This document shows, one piece after another, positions 1 to 8,486 of a stretch of DNA of 64,000 nt (position 1 is its first letter; every line of letters begins with the position of its first letter). The stretch spans positions 1-64,000 of the forward strand of contig NZ_FOQK01000014.1 in assembly GCF_900113715.1 (NCBI RefSeq), written 5' to 3'. The notes under the pieces are model-generated. The model had not been told where the DNA came from and searched no databases. It worked only from the letters and a program-made list of their open reading frames with translations. The DNA is from Pseudoselenomonas ruminantium (GTDB lineage: Bacteria; Bacillota; Negativicutes; Selenomonadales; Selenomonadaceae). Made by a program: the position numbers and the translations under genes.

Positions 1-63
1 ACGTCCCAAGAATCAAGCCTGCAAGGCGCAGATGATTGGCTGACGTTGACCGCTAAGAACTAA
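1..63 (+). CDS. C-terminal fragment of an upstream gene, unknown
   Basis: The first frame is open from the window edge to a TAA and would encode about 20 residues ending in DDWLTLTAKN. A strong Rho-independent hairpin follows about 45 bases later, which suits the end of a gene. The other two plus frames also close within 45 bases, so the choice of frame is uncertain. Nothing in the fragment is recognisable. Confidence 0.25.
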   Translation, partial: TSQESSLQGADDWLTLTAKN

Positions 64-108
64 AATGTTCGACATTCTTCTGTATAGTTTTGAGTATACA
101 TCGCTAAA

Positions 109-134
109 GCGAGCCAGTCGGCTCGCTTTTTTTG
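109..134 (+). terminator. Rho-independent terminator
   Basis: A seven-base-pair stem GCGAGCC/GGCTCGC with an AGTC loop is followed by eight T residues. It would end transcription of whatever gene enters from the left edge. Confidence 0.8.
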
Positions 135-160
135 TTTCGGAGTATTTTGCCTATGAAAAA

Positions 161-186
161 AGCCCTCCCGCAGGAGAGCTTTTTTT
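161..186. terminator. bidirectional terminator
   Basis: The stem AGCCCTCC/GGAGAGCT has an A run before it and a T run after it, so it can work on either strand. On the minus strand it lies directly after the stop of the SpeD-like gene. Confidence 0.75.
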
Positions 187-188
187 CA

Positions 189-647
189 TTACTGATGATT
201 GCGACGTGCCAAGGCACGGATGACTTTCGCGCCAGTATTGTGGATCTTGCGCAGTGGTGCAACCTTCGTCGTGACTTTCGGTTTGATTTCCTTAGCGACG
301 CCGAAGTTGCCGCGCTTGAGGACTGTCGTCTTGGTCTTGTCCGGCTTGAAGAAGTTGCGGATCTCTTGAGCTACCATATCCGGCTCAGCATCCTCGTGAC
401 AGAGGAACACGTCAAGAGCAACGTACTTCAAATCGGTATAGATATGAAGAGAAAGATGACCGTCTGTCAGCAAGGCAATGAGGACATAATGATCATCGGC
501 AAGCTGCTGGACATCCAACTTGACAAGCTGGTGTCCGATGCGTTCAAGTGCAGCTTTCATATTCTCCTGGATAAGTTCTATGTCAGTGAGTTTATTGTTT
601 TTGCAGTTGAATAAATCGGCCGTTAAATGACGGGCTAATATTTTCAC
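189..647 (-). CDS. SpeD-like protein (AdoMet decarboxylase fold) lacking the pyruvoyl Ser
   Basis: The 152-residue protein starts with GTG, preceded by AAAGGAGC. Residues 1-115 follow the short bacterial S-adenosylmethionine decarboxylase fold: ARHLTADLFNC at the N-terminus, GHLSLH in the middle and ALDVFLC after it. In active class 1b enzymes Ser63 of the ESHLxIH motif cleaves itself to form the pyruvoyl cofactor. Here residue 63 is Gly (TDGHLSLH), although His68 and Cys83 sit at the same numbers as in the Thermotoga enzyme. A basic tail of about 40 residues follows. Normal self-processing looks impossible, so the role is unknown: a dead paralogue, a regulatory subunit, or a new activity. 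It has its own promoter and no polyamine gene beside it. Family assignment is confident; function is not. Confidence 0.75.
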   Translation of the reverse strand: MKILARHLTADLFNCKNNKLTDIELIQENMKAALERIGHQLVKLDVQQLADDHYVLIALLTDGHLSLHIYTDLKYVALDVFLCHEDAEPDMVAQEIRNFFKPDKTKTTVLKRGNFGVAKEIKPKVTTKVAPLRKIHNTGAKVIRALARRNHQ

Positions 648-701
648 TATTTCTTACGCTCCTTTTAATATGCTAGGATGACGATAAAACATATACACTA
701 T

Positions 702-731
702 ATTATAGTTGATTGCAGGGGATGGCGTCAA
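702..731 (-). promoter_or_regulatory. sigma-A promoter of the SpeD-like gene
   Basis: Read on the minus strand, TTGACG and TATAAT are separated by 18 bases. The -10 box lies about 55 bases upstream of the GTG start. Confidence 0.7.
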
Positions 732-752
732 GAGGGCGCCTGTTTACCTGCC

Positions 753-2090
753 CTAACGGAAATCATAGTCGTCTTGATGAGAATTACGTTCCAATGGGTA
801 ATCCAGTTCGATGGTGTGAAGAACCAGTACGAAGTCAGGATGCGTCTCATTGATATATCTGCGGATACTCCCTTTGAACCAGCGGGGATCGATGATATCC
901 ATCTGCCTTACGCAGAGAGCCAGAAAGGGAGCCACACTGTTGGCAAAGGAGTCCTTGATCATGAGAATTTTAACATCTGCCACTTCAGGCGCAAAGTTCT
1001 CGATACGAATCAGGGAGCAATCGGCATAGTTGTAAGCCGCATAGGGATTGGAACCGTAAAAATCTTTATGCTCCAGTTCGTGTATGTCGTAGGTGATAGA
1101 AAAATCCCCATAAGTATCAATGCCCAGTCCGGGAATTTCGTAATGCAGGCAGGTGGGGAAAAGGGGATAAAGAAGCATAAAATCGTCGGGCTTAGCCAAA
1201 ACGGTGGTCATCCGCTTACCCTGGCTGCCCAGGAAGTAAGCCGGATAATGTTCCTGCCGATAGCTGGCCAAAGACAGCCGGTCTTTGGGGAAAGGGATAT
1301 CACCTGCAGTTTCCAGCCATTGGGCGATATGCGTAGCGGCCCAGAGGCCGGTGGTGGGCAGCCAGTGATGGTCTGTCCGAAAGAATAACTGATGGTAAGG
1401 TGTGTCAGGAAAATCCTTGTGCATGTATGGATACAGGTCAAGGGTGGCGATATCGCGCGCCTGCAATCCCTGCAGCATCGCATCTTTTTTTTGCAGACTG
1501 AAATCCAGCTGGCCGATGAAAGTGCTATCTGTTTCCGTGTCTAGGGCAGGCGGATTGGGAACGAACAGGAATTTTGCGCCCTGCTGCTTACAAAAATCAG
1601 CTAAGGAAGCTGTTTCGTTAATGTACTCCTGAATGTCAAAGGGCAGAGTGGGGAAAAAGAGCCAGCCATCGGCCAGCACCTGTACGCTGCCGATGGTCAG
1701 CGGACGGATATTCCAGCCAATGAGCTGGTCATAGCGCCGGCCAGTTTCTACGATGTTCGTGTAACCGGGGAAATAAGTTTCGCTCCAGCTGGCAATGCGG
1801 GCCTGATCTTCCCGTATTTTGTTTTCCTGCTGACGTATTTCTGTCAGTAAGGAGCGCTCCGGCTGTGGTTCAAGGAAAGGATAGAGACCAGCCCAGTCAA
1901 TATCTTTTTCCCGAGGATGGATACGTTCGGGCAGACGCCAATTATCCCAAAGAATTAGCCTGGTCAGCGCGTTGTCCCATTTACAGTGGTCAATCAGAAC
2001 TACCACGGTAAACCAGCGGATAAATATCATGGCAAAAGCCAGCACTAAAAGCCCAGCGCAAAAACGCATCATATAGTCACGAATGCTCAT
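753..2090 (-). CDS. DHHW-family (AlgJ/AlgX-like) SGNH acyltransferase partner
   Basis: A 445-residue protein with one N-terminal membrane segment (about residues 10-33) and a large extracytoplasmic domain. It carries TDHHW at residues 239-243, the signature of the DHHW family of SGNH-type proteins that work with MBOAT acyltransferases. A KDSFANS segment near residue 385 probably holds the active-site Ser. It begins nine bases after the MBOAT stop, with its GAGG ribosome site at the end of that gene, so the two are translationally coupled. By analogy with AlgI/AlgJ and PatA/PatB it would O-acetylate an exported polysaccharide or peptidoglycan. The substrate cannot be read from the sequence. 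Confidence 0.8.
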   Translation of the reverse strand: MSIRDYMMRFCAGLLVLAFAMIFIRWFTVVVLIDHCKWDNALTRLILWDNWRLPERIHPREKDIDWAGLYPFLEPQPERSLLTEIRQQENKIREDQARIASWSETYFPGYTNIVETGRRYDQLIGWNIRPLTIGSVQVLADGWLFFPTLPFDIQEYINETASLADFCKQQGAKFLFVPNPPALDTETDSTFIGQLDFSLQKKDAMLQGLQARDIATLDLYPYMHKDFPDTPYHQLFFRTDHHWLPTTGLWAATHIAQWLETAGDIPFPKDRLSLASYRQEHYPAYFLGSQGKRMTTVLAKPDDFMLLYPLFPTCLHYEIPGLGIDTYGDFSITYDIHELEHKDFYGSNPYAAYNYADCSLIRIENFAPEVADVKILMIKDSFANSVAPFLALCVRQMDIIDPRWFKGSIRRYINETHPDFVLVLHTIELDYPLERNSHQDDYDFR

Positions 2091-2099
2091 AGCTATACC

Positions 2100-3494
2100 T
2101 CAAAAGTTAAAATAGATAAAGGGATTATAATTCCCCGCTACAGTAGCAATAAGGGAAAGCAGAAAGAGAATCGTAGCCAGACAAGGCTCGGCCACTGAGT
2201 GCCAACAGCGCCAGTGCGCAGCAAGCCAAGGATAGAGGGGAAGAGAAAAAGCCAGCCCCATAAGCCAGATCAGCCAGCCGTTGCTGAGAAAATGTACAGC
2301 CCGTTCATCAAAGAGCGGATTACCGGCCTGTCCCCACATCATGCTTAGATAAGACAGGCTTTGTTCAAGATCAGGAAACTGGAATATCACCCAGGCAGTA
2401 ATGACAGCCAGCAACGTGTAGAGATGACCGAAAATACCAATATGATCAGTAAAGCTGGTAAACTTTTCCAGAATCAGCAACAGAAAATAAATCAGTCCCC
2501 AAACTAAAAAGGTCCAATTGGCGCCATGCCAGAAGCCTGTCAGCGACCAAACGATAAAGAGGTTTAAGGCCAGACGTCCACGGCTGCACCGGCTGCCGCC
2601 GAGCGGAATATAGACATAGTCCCGGAACCATGAGGACAGAGAGATATGCCAGCGGCGCCAAAATTCCGTTACACTGCGGGAAATATAGGGATAGTTGAAA
2701 TTTTCCCGGAAATGGAAGCCAAACATTTGCCCCAGTCCGATGGCCATATCCGAGTAGCCGGAGAAGTCAAAGTAAATCTGAAGCGTGTAAGCGATAGCAC
2801 CGAGCCAGGCTGCTGATACGGAAAGGGGCTCCTGTCCTGCTATGAAGCGGCTGTTCATAGCAATGACTGCCAGGTAATTGGCCAGCAGTACTTTTTTGGC
2901 TAAACCGTAACTGAAGCGTATCATGCCGGCGGTGAAATCCTGCCGGGTTTCCTGGCGGCTCACGATTTCCCGTTCAATGTCAGCATAACGCACAATCGGG
3001 CCGGCAATAAGCTGAGGAAACAAAGCAATGTAGAGGCCGACATGCAGCACATTCTGCTGGGCCTGAGCCTTCCCGTAATAGATATCGAGAAGATAGGAAA
3101 GAAGCTGGAAGGTAAAGAAAGAAATTCCAATGGGCAGGGCCAGCTGGATCGCAGAAAAATCTTTTTGCAGCAAAAGTCCCAGCTGAGTGGCCGCAAAGGT
3201 AAGATACTTAAAGACGAACAGCATGCTCAAATGAAAGGCGGCGCCAAGAGAAAGCCATAGCTTGCGTTTCCTTGGCGTAGCTGCTGCTGTCATCCGGAGG
3301 CCAACCTGCCAGCCGGCGATGATGGAAATAAGCATCAACCAGATAAAGAAAGGCTCACCCCAGCCGTAAAAAAGAAGGCTGGCGATGAGCAATAATACAT
3401 TGCGGAATTTCCGGCTTTGGCAAAATGGATTGTAGTAAAGCAGAAGTATCATTGGCAGGAATATAAACAAGAATATATTGGAAGAAAAAACCAT
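2100..3494 (-). CDS. MBOAT membrane O-acyltransferase (AlgI-like)
   Basis: A 464-residue polytopic membrane protein with the AlgI-type signatures YFDFSGYSDMAIGLG, FWRRWHISLSSWFRDYVYIPLGG and GFWHGANWTF; the last contains the conserved MBOAT His. It should pass acyl groups across the membrane to the DHHW partner encoded next. An open frame extends 14 codons further upstream, but the ATG at 3494 is chosen because a GGAGGA site lies eight bases before it and the resulting N-terminus is the usual MVFSSNIFLFIFLP. It lies in the same orientation as lgt, 129 bases downstream of it. The pair is visibly less GC-rich than the housekeeping genes around it. Confidence 0.9.
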   Translation of the reverse strand: MVFSSNIFLFIFLPMILLLYYNPFCQSRKFRNVLLLIASLLFYGWGEPFFIWLMLISIIAGWQVGLRMTAAATPRKRKLWLSLGAAFHLSMLFVFKYLTFAATQLGLLLQKDFSAIQLALPIGISFFTFQLLSYLLDIYYGKAQAQQNVLHVGLYIALFPQLIAGPIVRYADIEREIVSRQETRQDFTAGMIRFSYGLAKKVLLANYLAVIAMNSRFIAGQEPLSVSAAWLGAIAYTLQIYFDFSGYSDMAIGLGQMFGFHFRENFNYPYISRSVTEFWRRWHISLSSWFRDYVYIPLGGSRCSRGRLALNLFIVWSLTGFWHGANWTFLVWGLIYFLLLILEKFTSFTDHIGIFGHLYTLLAVITAWVIFQFPDLEQSLSYLSMMWGQAGNPLFDERAVHFLSNGWLIWLMGLAFSLPLYPWLAAHWRCWHSVAEPCLATILFLLSLIATVAGNYNPFIYFNF

Positions 3495-3622
3495 GAAGCT
3501 TCCTCCTTCGCATATTACGTTGCATGAAAGAATCATTGGTTATGTTCTACAAAAAATAGAGAAAATCCTGCCCTGGTTTTGCAAGTGGAACCTCGTGCTG
3601 CTTTATGTTTGTGTCCAGTCTG

Positions 3623-4405
3623 TTAAATGGTTTGCTTGCGTGTTTTCCAGGCCAGAGCGATAAAGCATAGGAAGGCAAGCGTAAAGGCAACGAAGCTGGT
3701 GGTCTGTGCACTGGTCATAAAGGCCAGTGTCTTTTCGGCATAATCGCCGCGGAGAAATTCAAGACCGAAGCGAGCGGCACTGTAGAGCATGACATAGAGG
3801 GCAAAGCACTGCCCTTTGACGTGTTTGGTACAGCGATACATGAGCAGCAGGGCGAAGATGACGACGTCGAGCTGTCCCTCCCAGATCTCGGCGGGCCAGA
3901 GTGGCTGTGTGCCATAGGTATGGGCAGCCAGTGTCGTGGCAGGATAAACAATGCCAAAGGAGCTGCCAGTCGGTGCGCCGAAGGCATCACCGTTCAAGAG
4001 ATTGGCACAGCGTCCCAAAGCCTGGCCGAGGATGATGGCCGGAGCCAATACGTCCATAAGCCGAAGGGTGTCGAGTTTATGATGGCGGCAGTAGAGGATG
4101 CCGGTAATCACGCCGAGGGTTACGCCGCCTTGGATGGCCATGCCGCCCTGCCAGACATTGAATAATTCGGTCAGGTGCTCGCTGTAGTAATTCCAGTCAA
4201 AGAAGAAAACGTCCCAGAGACGGGCTCCGAGCAACCCGGCGATGCCGCAATATATGCCCATGTCGACAATGTGTTTTTCATAGCCGCAACGTTCCTGTTT
4301 CGCAAGGAAGTAGCCGACGCCAGTTGCCAGAATGATGGAAAGCGACAGAACAAGTCCGTAGGAGCGGACCGGAAAGTCGCCGATGAAGAATAGATATTGA
4401 TGCAT
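3623..4405 (-). CDS. lgt: prolipoprotein diacylglyceryl transferase Lgt
   Basis: A 260-residue polytopic inner-membrane enzyme that moves diacylglyceryl from phosphatidylglycerol to the lipobox Cys of preprolipoproteins. It shows the family pattern: FPVRSYGL near the N-terminus, GARLWDV, GGMAIQGG, LGRCANLLNGDAFG and RFGLEFLRGD. About seven hydrophobic segments are visible. The start is the ATG at 4405, with GGGAGG nine bases upstream; a 19-codon extension upstream looks unlike a Lgt N-terminus. The lipoprotein-like cyclophilin in this window is a possible client. Confidence 0.93.
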   Translation of the reverse strand: MHQYLFFIGDFPVRSYGLVLSLSIILATGVGYFLAKQERCGYEKHIVDMGIYCGIAGLLGARLWDVFFFDWNYYSEHLTELFNVWQGGMAIQGGVTLGVITGILYCRHHKLDTLRLMDVLAPAIILGQALGRCANLLNGDAFGAPTGSSFGIVYPATTLAAHTYGTQPLWPAEIWEGQLDVVIFALLLMYRCTKHVKGQCFALYVMLYSAARFGLEFLRGDYAEKTLAFMTSAQTTSFVAFTLAFLCFIALAWKTRKQTI

Positions 4406-4467
4406 ATAGGCCTCCCAGGGATCAGCAGCTGCCAGGCAGCTGGATATTCGTTGTTGAAACACTGTTA

Positions 4468-4496
4468 ATTATAGCTTACGCGCGCTTAAATTTGAA
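4468..4496 (-). promoter_or_regulatory. promoter of lgt
   Basis: Read on the minus strand, a perfect TATAAT has a weak TTCAAA 17 bases upstream. A 17-base perfect palindrome (CAGCTGCC-A-GGCAGCTG, 4426-4442) lies in the leader just before the lgt ribosome site and would form a hairpin there. Confidence 0.5.
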
Positions 4497-4518
4497 GGAA
4501 AGGTTTTTGAAAAAAGAA

Positions 4519-4547
4519 TTGAATTATGTCTTCTCGTATGTTACAAT
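4519..4547 (+). promoter_or_regulatory. promoter of the ileS T-box transcript
   Basis: TTGAAT and TACAAT are separated by 17 bases. The T-box leader begins immediately downstream. Confidence 0.6.
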
Positions 4548-4559
4548 AAGTGCTGTTAA

Positions 4560-4800
4560 CATGTAAATGCGTGGATGAAGAGAGTACATCTTCAGCGAAA
4601 GTTCAAGCGAACCGGGGTAGGTGCGAGCCGGAAGCGAGTAGCGAGGGTAGAAAATCACTTCGGAGCAGCAGGCTGAAAGAATGCGAGTAGGCCGGGCCGG
4701 TATTCCCCGTTACGGAATAGCGTATGATGGTACGTGAAAAATAGGTGGTTTTAGTGTAGGTAATACAGCCTGCATCCTGTTTTGGGATGCAGGCTTTTTC
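4560..4800 (+). ncRNA. T-box leader, isoleucine-specific
   Basis: This is a tRNA-sensing leader. Stem I contains the AGAGAGTA segment and the distal GGTGCGAGCCGG loop. Its 3' side reads GAAAATCACTTCGGAGC, which places the specifier codon ATC (Ile) at 4654-4656. The T-box proper is a divergent form, AGGTGGTTTTAGTG, at 4743-4756. The competing terminator has the ten-base-pair stem GCCTGCATCC/GGATGCAGGC (4768-4794) followed by T5. Uncharged tRNA-Ile would stabilise the antiterminator and switch on ileS. Confidence 0.9.
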
Positions 4801-4821
4801 TATTAGGAGGAGGAATCCGCT

Positions 4822-7800
4822 TTGTACAGTAAGGTAGACACCAACCTGAACTTCGTGGAACGCGAGCAGGAAGTCCTGAAGTTCTGGAAAGACAACAACA
4901 TCGCCCAGAAAGCTATCGATCAGCGTGAAGGCTGCGATACGTTCACGTTCTATGATGGCCCGCCGACGGCTAACGGCAAGCCGCATATCGGTCACGTCCT
5001 GACGCGTGTCATCAAAGATATGCTGCCGCGTTTCCAGTCCATGAAAGGCAAGAAAGTTCTGCGCAAAGCGGGCTGGGATACCCATGGCCTGCCGGTTGAG
5101 CTCGAGGTCGAGAAGGCTGTCGGCATCAACGGCAAGGAGCAGATCGAGGAGTACGGCATCGAGCCGTTCATCAAGAAGTGCCGTGAATCGGTTTGGAAGT
5201 ACAAGGGCATGTGGGAAGAATTCTCCGATGTCGTCGGCTTCTGGGCGGATATGGACAATCCGTATATCACCTACGAGAACAACTTCATCGAGTCCGAGTG
5301 GTGGGCGCTCAAGGAAATCTGGAACAAGGGCCTCCTGTATAAAGGGTATAAGGTTGTTCCGTATTGCCCGCGCTGCGGCACGCCGCTTTCGAGCCATGAG
5401 GTTGCGCAGGGCTATAAGGATGTCACCGAGCGTTCGGCGATGGTCACGTTCAAGGTCAAGGATGAGGAGAACACGTACTTCCTGGCTTGGACAACGACGC
5501 CGTGGACACTGCCTTCCAACTTGGCATTGTGCGTCAATCCGGATGTCGATTATGTAAAACTCCGTGTCAATGGTAAAATCTACATCCTTGCGGAGGCGCT
5601 CGTAGAAAAAGTATTTGAAGATGTTGAGGGCGAGCGTGAGGTTCTCGAGAAGTTCAAAGGGCAGGCTCTCGAGGGACGTGCTTATGAGCCGCTCTATCCG
5701 TTTGCCAGTGATGCCATTGCCAAACAGCCGGGCAAAAAGGCGCATATCGTAACCTGCGATGGTTATGTCACGACCGAAGATGGTACGGGTATCGTCCACT
5801 TAGCCCCGGCTTTCGGTGAAGACGATAACCGCGTCTGCCAGAAGTACAACATCGCGTTTGTCAATCTCGTCAACAGCAAGGGCGAACTCACCGAGGAGAC
5901 AGACTGGGCCGGTGTATTCGTCAAGAAGGCTGACCCGATGATTCTGGAAGACCTCAAGAACAAAGGCTTGCTCTTCAAGGCACCGGAATTCACGCATAGC
6001 TATCCGCACTGCTGGCGCTGCGATACGCCGCTGCTCTACTATGCGCGTTCGACCTGGTTCATCAAGATGACCGATGTCAAAGACGAACTCGTCGCCAACA
6101 ACAACACGGTCAACTGGATCCCGAAATCCATCGGCAAGGGCCGTTTCGGCGACTGGCTCGAGCATGTACAGGATTGGGGCCTGTCCCGCAACCGCTATTG
6201 GGGTACGCCGCTGCCGGTCTGGGAGTGCGAATGCGGCCATCAGCATACGATCGGTTCCATCGAGGAGCTCAAGTCCATGTCGGACAACTGCCCCGAGGAA
6301 ATCGAGCTCCATCGTCCGTTCATCGATAAGGTAACCATCAAATGCCCGCAGTGCGGCAAGGAGATGCATCGCGTCTCCGAGGTCATCGACTGCTGGTTCG
6401 ACTCGGGTTCGATGCCCTTTGCCCAGTGGCATTATCCGTTCGAGAACAAGGACATCTTCGAGAAGCGCTTCCCGGCGGACTTTATCTCTGAGGCTGTTGA
6501 CCAGACCCGCGGCTGGTTCTACTCGCTGATGGCTATCTCGACGCTGCTGTTCCACAAGGCACCGTACAAGAATGTCATCGTCCTTGGCCATGTCCAGGAT
6601 AAGGATGGCCGCAAGATGAGCAAGTCGAAGGGCAATGCCGTCGATCCGATGGATGCACTGCGCCAGCATGGTGCCGATGCCATCCGCTGGTATTTCTATG
6701 AGAACAGTGCTCCGTGGCTGCCGAACCGCTTCCATGATGATGCGGTGCAGGAAGGCCAGCGCAAATTCATGGGCACGCTCTGGAATACCTATGCTTTCTT
6801 CGTGCTCTATGCGAATATCGACCAGTTCGATGCAACGAAGTACACGCTGGACTACGATAAGCTCAGCGTCATGGACAAGTGGGTACTGTCGCGCCTCAAC
6901 ACGATGGTCAAGGAAGTCGACAACGACCTGTCCAATTACCGCGTAACCGAAGCCGCCAAGGCTCTGCAGGATTTTGTCGATGAGCTTTCCAACTGGTATG
7001 TCCGCGGCAGCCGCAGCCGTTTCTGGGCTAAGGGCATGGAGCAGGACAAGATCAATGCCTATATGACGCTCTGGACGGCGCTGGTCACGACGGCCAAGAC
7101 GGCAGCACCGATGGTTCCGTTCATCACGGAGTCCATCTATCGCAACCTCGTTTGCAGCATCGACAAGCAGGCACCGGAGTCCGTGCATCTGGCTGATTTC
7201 CCGGCAGTCAACGAGGCCTGGATCGATGAAGAGCTCGAGGCCAACATGGAACTCGTACTCGAGATCGTCGTGCTCGGCCGCGCATCGCGCAATGAGACGA
7301 ACATCAAGAACCGCCAGCCGGTTGCCAATATGTTTGTCCATGCTGGCCGTGAGCTGCCGGAGTTCTTCCAGAAGATTGTCGAAGATGAGCTCAATGTCAA
7401 GGCTGTGACCTTCAAAGACGATATGGAAGAATATCTCACCTACAGCTTCAAGCCGCAGTTCCGTGTACTCGGGCCGAAAGTCGGCAAGCAGATCGGCGAG
7501 ATCAAGGCAGCCCTTGGCAAACTCAATGGTTCCAAGGCTAAGGCTGAGCTTGACAGCACGGGGACGCTCAAACTGTCGCTTGCTAGCGGCGAGGTCACGC
7601 TGACGCCGGAGGACGTCGAGGTCTCGATGGCACAGAAAGAAGGCTTCAACTGCCAGCGTTACAATGGGGTGACGATTGCGCTCGATACGACGCTTACCGA
7701 AGAGCTGCTTGAGGAAGGGTTCGTCCGTGAGATCATCAGCAAGGTCCAGACCATGCGCAAGGAAAACGGCTTTGAGGTCACCGACCATATCACGGTCAGC

Positions 7801-7956
7801 CTCAGTGGCAATGAAAAACTTGCAAGCATCGTCAAGAAGAACGAAGCATATCTCAAGGAAATCACGCTGGCTGACACGGTGGTCTATGGCAGCCTTGAAG
7901 GTCAGAAAAAAGAATGGAATATCAACGGCGAGATGCTGACACTTGCTGTGAAGTAA
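4822..7956 (+). CDS. ileS: isoleucyl-tRNA synthetase, IleRS2-like
   Basis: A 1044-residue class I aminoacyl-tRNA synthetase that charges tRNA-Ile with isoleucine and edits valine. It has HIGH at residues 55-58 (GPPTANGKPHIGHVL), the editing-domain start GWDTHGLPVE, the segment DWGLSRNRYWGTPLP, and KMSKS at residues 598-602. The overall pattern matches the eukaryote-like IleRS2 branch common in Clostridia, not E. coli-type IleRS1; I see no C-terminal zinc finger. Several IleRS2 enzymes are naturally insensitive to mupirocin (family knowledge). The start is TTG, after TAGGAGGAGGA. A terminator follows the gene. Confidence 0.97.
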   Translation: MYSKVDTNLNFVEREQEVLKFWKDNNIAQKAIDQREGCDTFTFYDGPPTANGKPHIGHVLTRVIKDMLPRFQSMKGKKVLRKAGWDTHGLPVELEVEKAVGINGKEQIEEYGIEPFIKKCRESVWKYKGMWEEFSDVVGFWADMDNPYITYENNFIESEWWALKEIWNKGLLYKGYKVVPYCPRCGTPLSSHEVAQGYKDVTERSAMVTFKVKDEENTYFLAWTTTPWTLPSNLALCVNPDVDYVKLRVNGKIYILAEALVEKVFEDVEGEREVLEKFKGQALEGRAYEPLYPFASDAIAKQPGKKAHIVTCDGYVTTEDGTGIVHLAPAFGEDDNRVCQKYNIAFVNLVNSKGELTEETDWAGVFVKKADPMILEDLKNKGLLFKAPEFTHSYPHCWRCDTPLLYYARSTWFIKMTDVKDELVANNNTVNWIPKSIGKGRFGDWLEHVQDWGLSRNRYWGTPLPVWECECGHQHTIGSIEELKSMSDNCPEEIELHRPFIDKVTIKCPQCGKEMHRVSEVIDCWFDSGSMPFAQWHYPFENKDIFEKRFPADFISEAVDQTRGWFYSLMAISTLLFHKAPYKNVIVLGHVQDKDGRKMSKSKGNAVDPMDALRQHGADAIRWYFYENSAPWLPNRFHDDAVQEGQRKFMGTLWNTYAFFVLYANIDQFDATKYTLDYDKLSVMDKWVLSRLNTMVKEVDNDLSNYRVTEAAKALQDFVDELSNWYVRGSRSRFWAKGMEQDKINAYMTLWTALVTTAKTAAPMVPFITESIYRNLVCSIDKQAPESVHLADFPAVNEAWIDEELEANMELVLEIVVLGRASRNETNIKNRQPVANMFVHAGRELPEFFQKIVEDELNVKAVTFKDDMEEYLTYSFKPQFRVLGPKVGKQIGEIKAALGKLNGSKAKAELDSTGTLKLSLASGEVTLTPEDVEVSMAQKEGFNCQRYNGVTIALDTTLTEELLEEGFVREIISKVQTMRKENGFEVTDHITVSLSGNEKLASIVKKNEAYLKEITLADTVVYGSLEGQKKEWNINGEMLTLAVK

Positions 7957-7974
7957 GTATCGGTTGATGCTTAG

Positions 7975-8002
7975 GGCCTTCCCTGCGGGGAAGGCCTTCT
8001 TA
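7975..8002 (+). terminator. terminator after ileS
   Basis: The perfect stem GGCCTTCCC/GGGAAGGCC has a TGCG loop and an imperfect T tract (TTCTTATT). Confidence 0.7.
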
Positions 8003-8089
8003 TTGAAAACTTTTTGCTGCTGGCAGGAAAAGTGCGTGGCAATCAAGAACAGATATAGAGGAAAGCTAGGACCTAAGGGAGGCTCATTC

Positions 8090-8461
8090 GTGGCAGAGGA
8101 TAGAATAGACGATATCGCCAGCACAAAGGTACAGGAACATGTCCATACGCATGTCTTAGCGGATGGTACCACCATCCAGCATACGCATGGTCATCTGCAC
8201 AGCCATACGCAGACGAAAGCGGTGCTCAACCGCATGTCGCGGCTTATCGGCCATCTGGAGGCCATCAAGCGCATGGTGGAGGAGGGCCGTGACTGCAGCG
8301 AGGTGCTTGTGCAGCTTTCTGCGGTGCGCAGTGCGATAAATGGTGTCAGCAAGATCATTCTCAAAGACCATCTGGAGCATTGTGTTGTCGATGCTGTCAA
8401 AGAGAATGATAAAGATGCGATTGCCCAGCTCAACAAGGCAATCGATCAATTCATGAAATAG
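8090..8461 (+). CDS. CsoR/RcnR-family metal-sensing repressor with His-rich N-terminus
   Basis: A 123-residue DUF156 (CsoR/FrmR/RcnR) four-helix regulator. The GTG start at 8090 is set by AAGGGAGG eight bases upstream. Residues 18-40 are His-rich (HVHTH...HTHGHLHSHT). The helical core starts near residue 45 with RMSRLIGHLEAIKRMVEEGRDC. Cys69, His94 and Cys98 (KDHLEHC) correspond to the Cys-His-Cys copper site of CsoR. The His-rich arm resembles the N-terminal metal ligands of nickel/cobalt sensors, so the metal is uncertain. No metal exporter or chaperone gene is adjacent; the next gene is an Hpt protein 25 bases away. Confidence 0.85.
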   Translation: MAEDRIDDIASTKVQEHVHTHVLADGTTIQHTHGHLHSHTQTKAVLNRMSRLIGHLEAIKRMVEEGRDCSEVLVQLSAVRSAINGVSKIILKDHLEHCVVDAVKENDKDAIAQLNKAIDQFMK

Positions 8462-8486
8462 TGCAAAGGGTTGGGAGGCGGATCTC

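Noticed and set aside
4426-4442. 17-base palindrome before lgt as an operator
   Set aside because: It lies between the promoter and the ribosome site and is GC-rich. An RNA hairpin or chance is as likely, so no separate claim is made.
5800-8175. Long antisense open frame (791 codons) opposite ileS
   Set aside because: It is a shadow of ileS and of the CsoR-type gene, with no start signals or domains.
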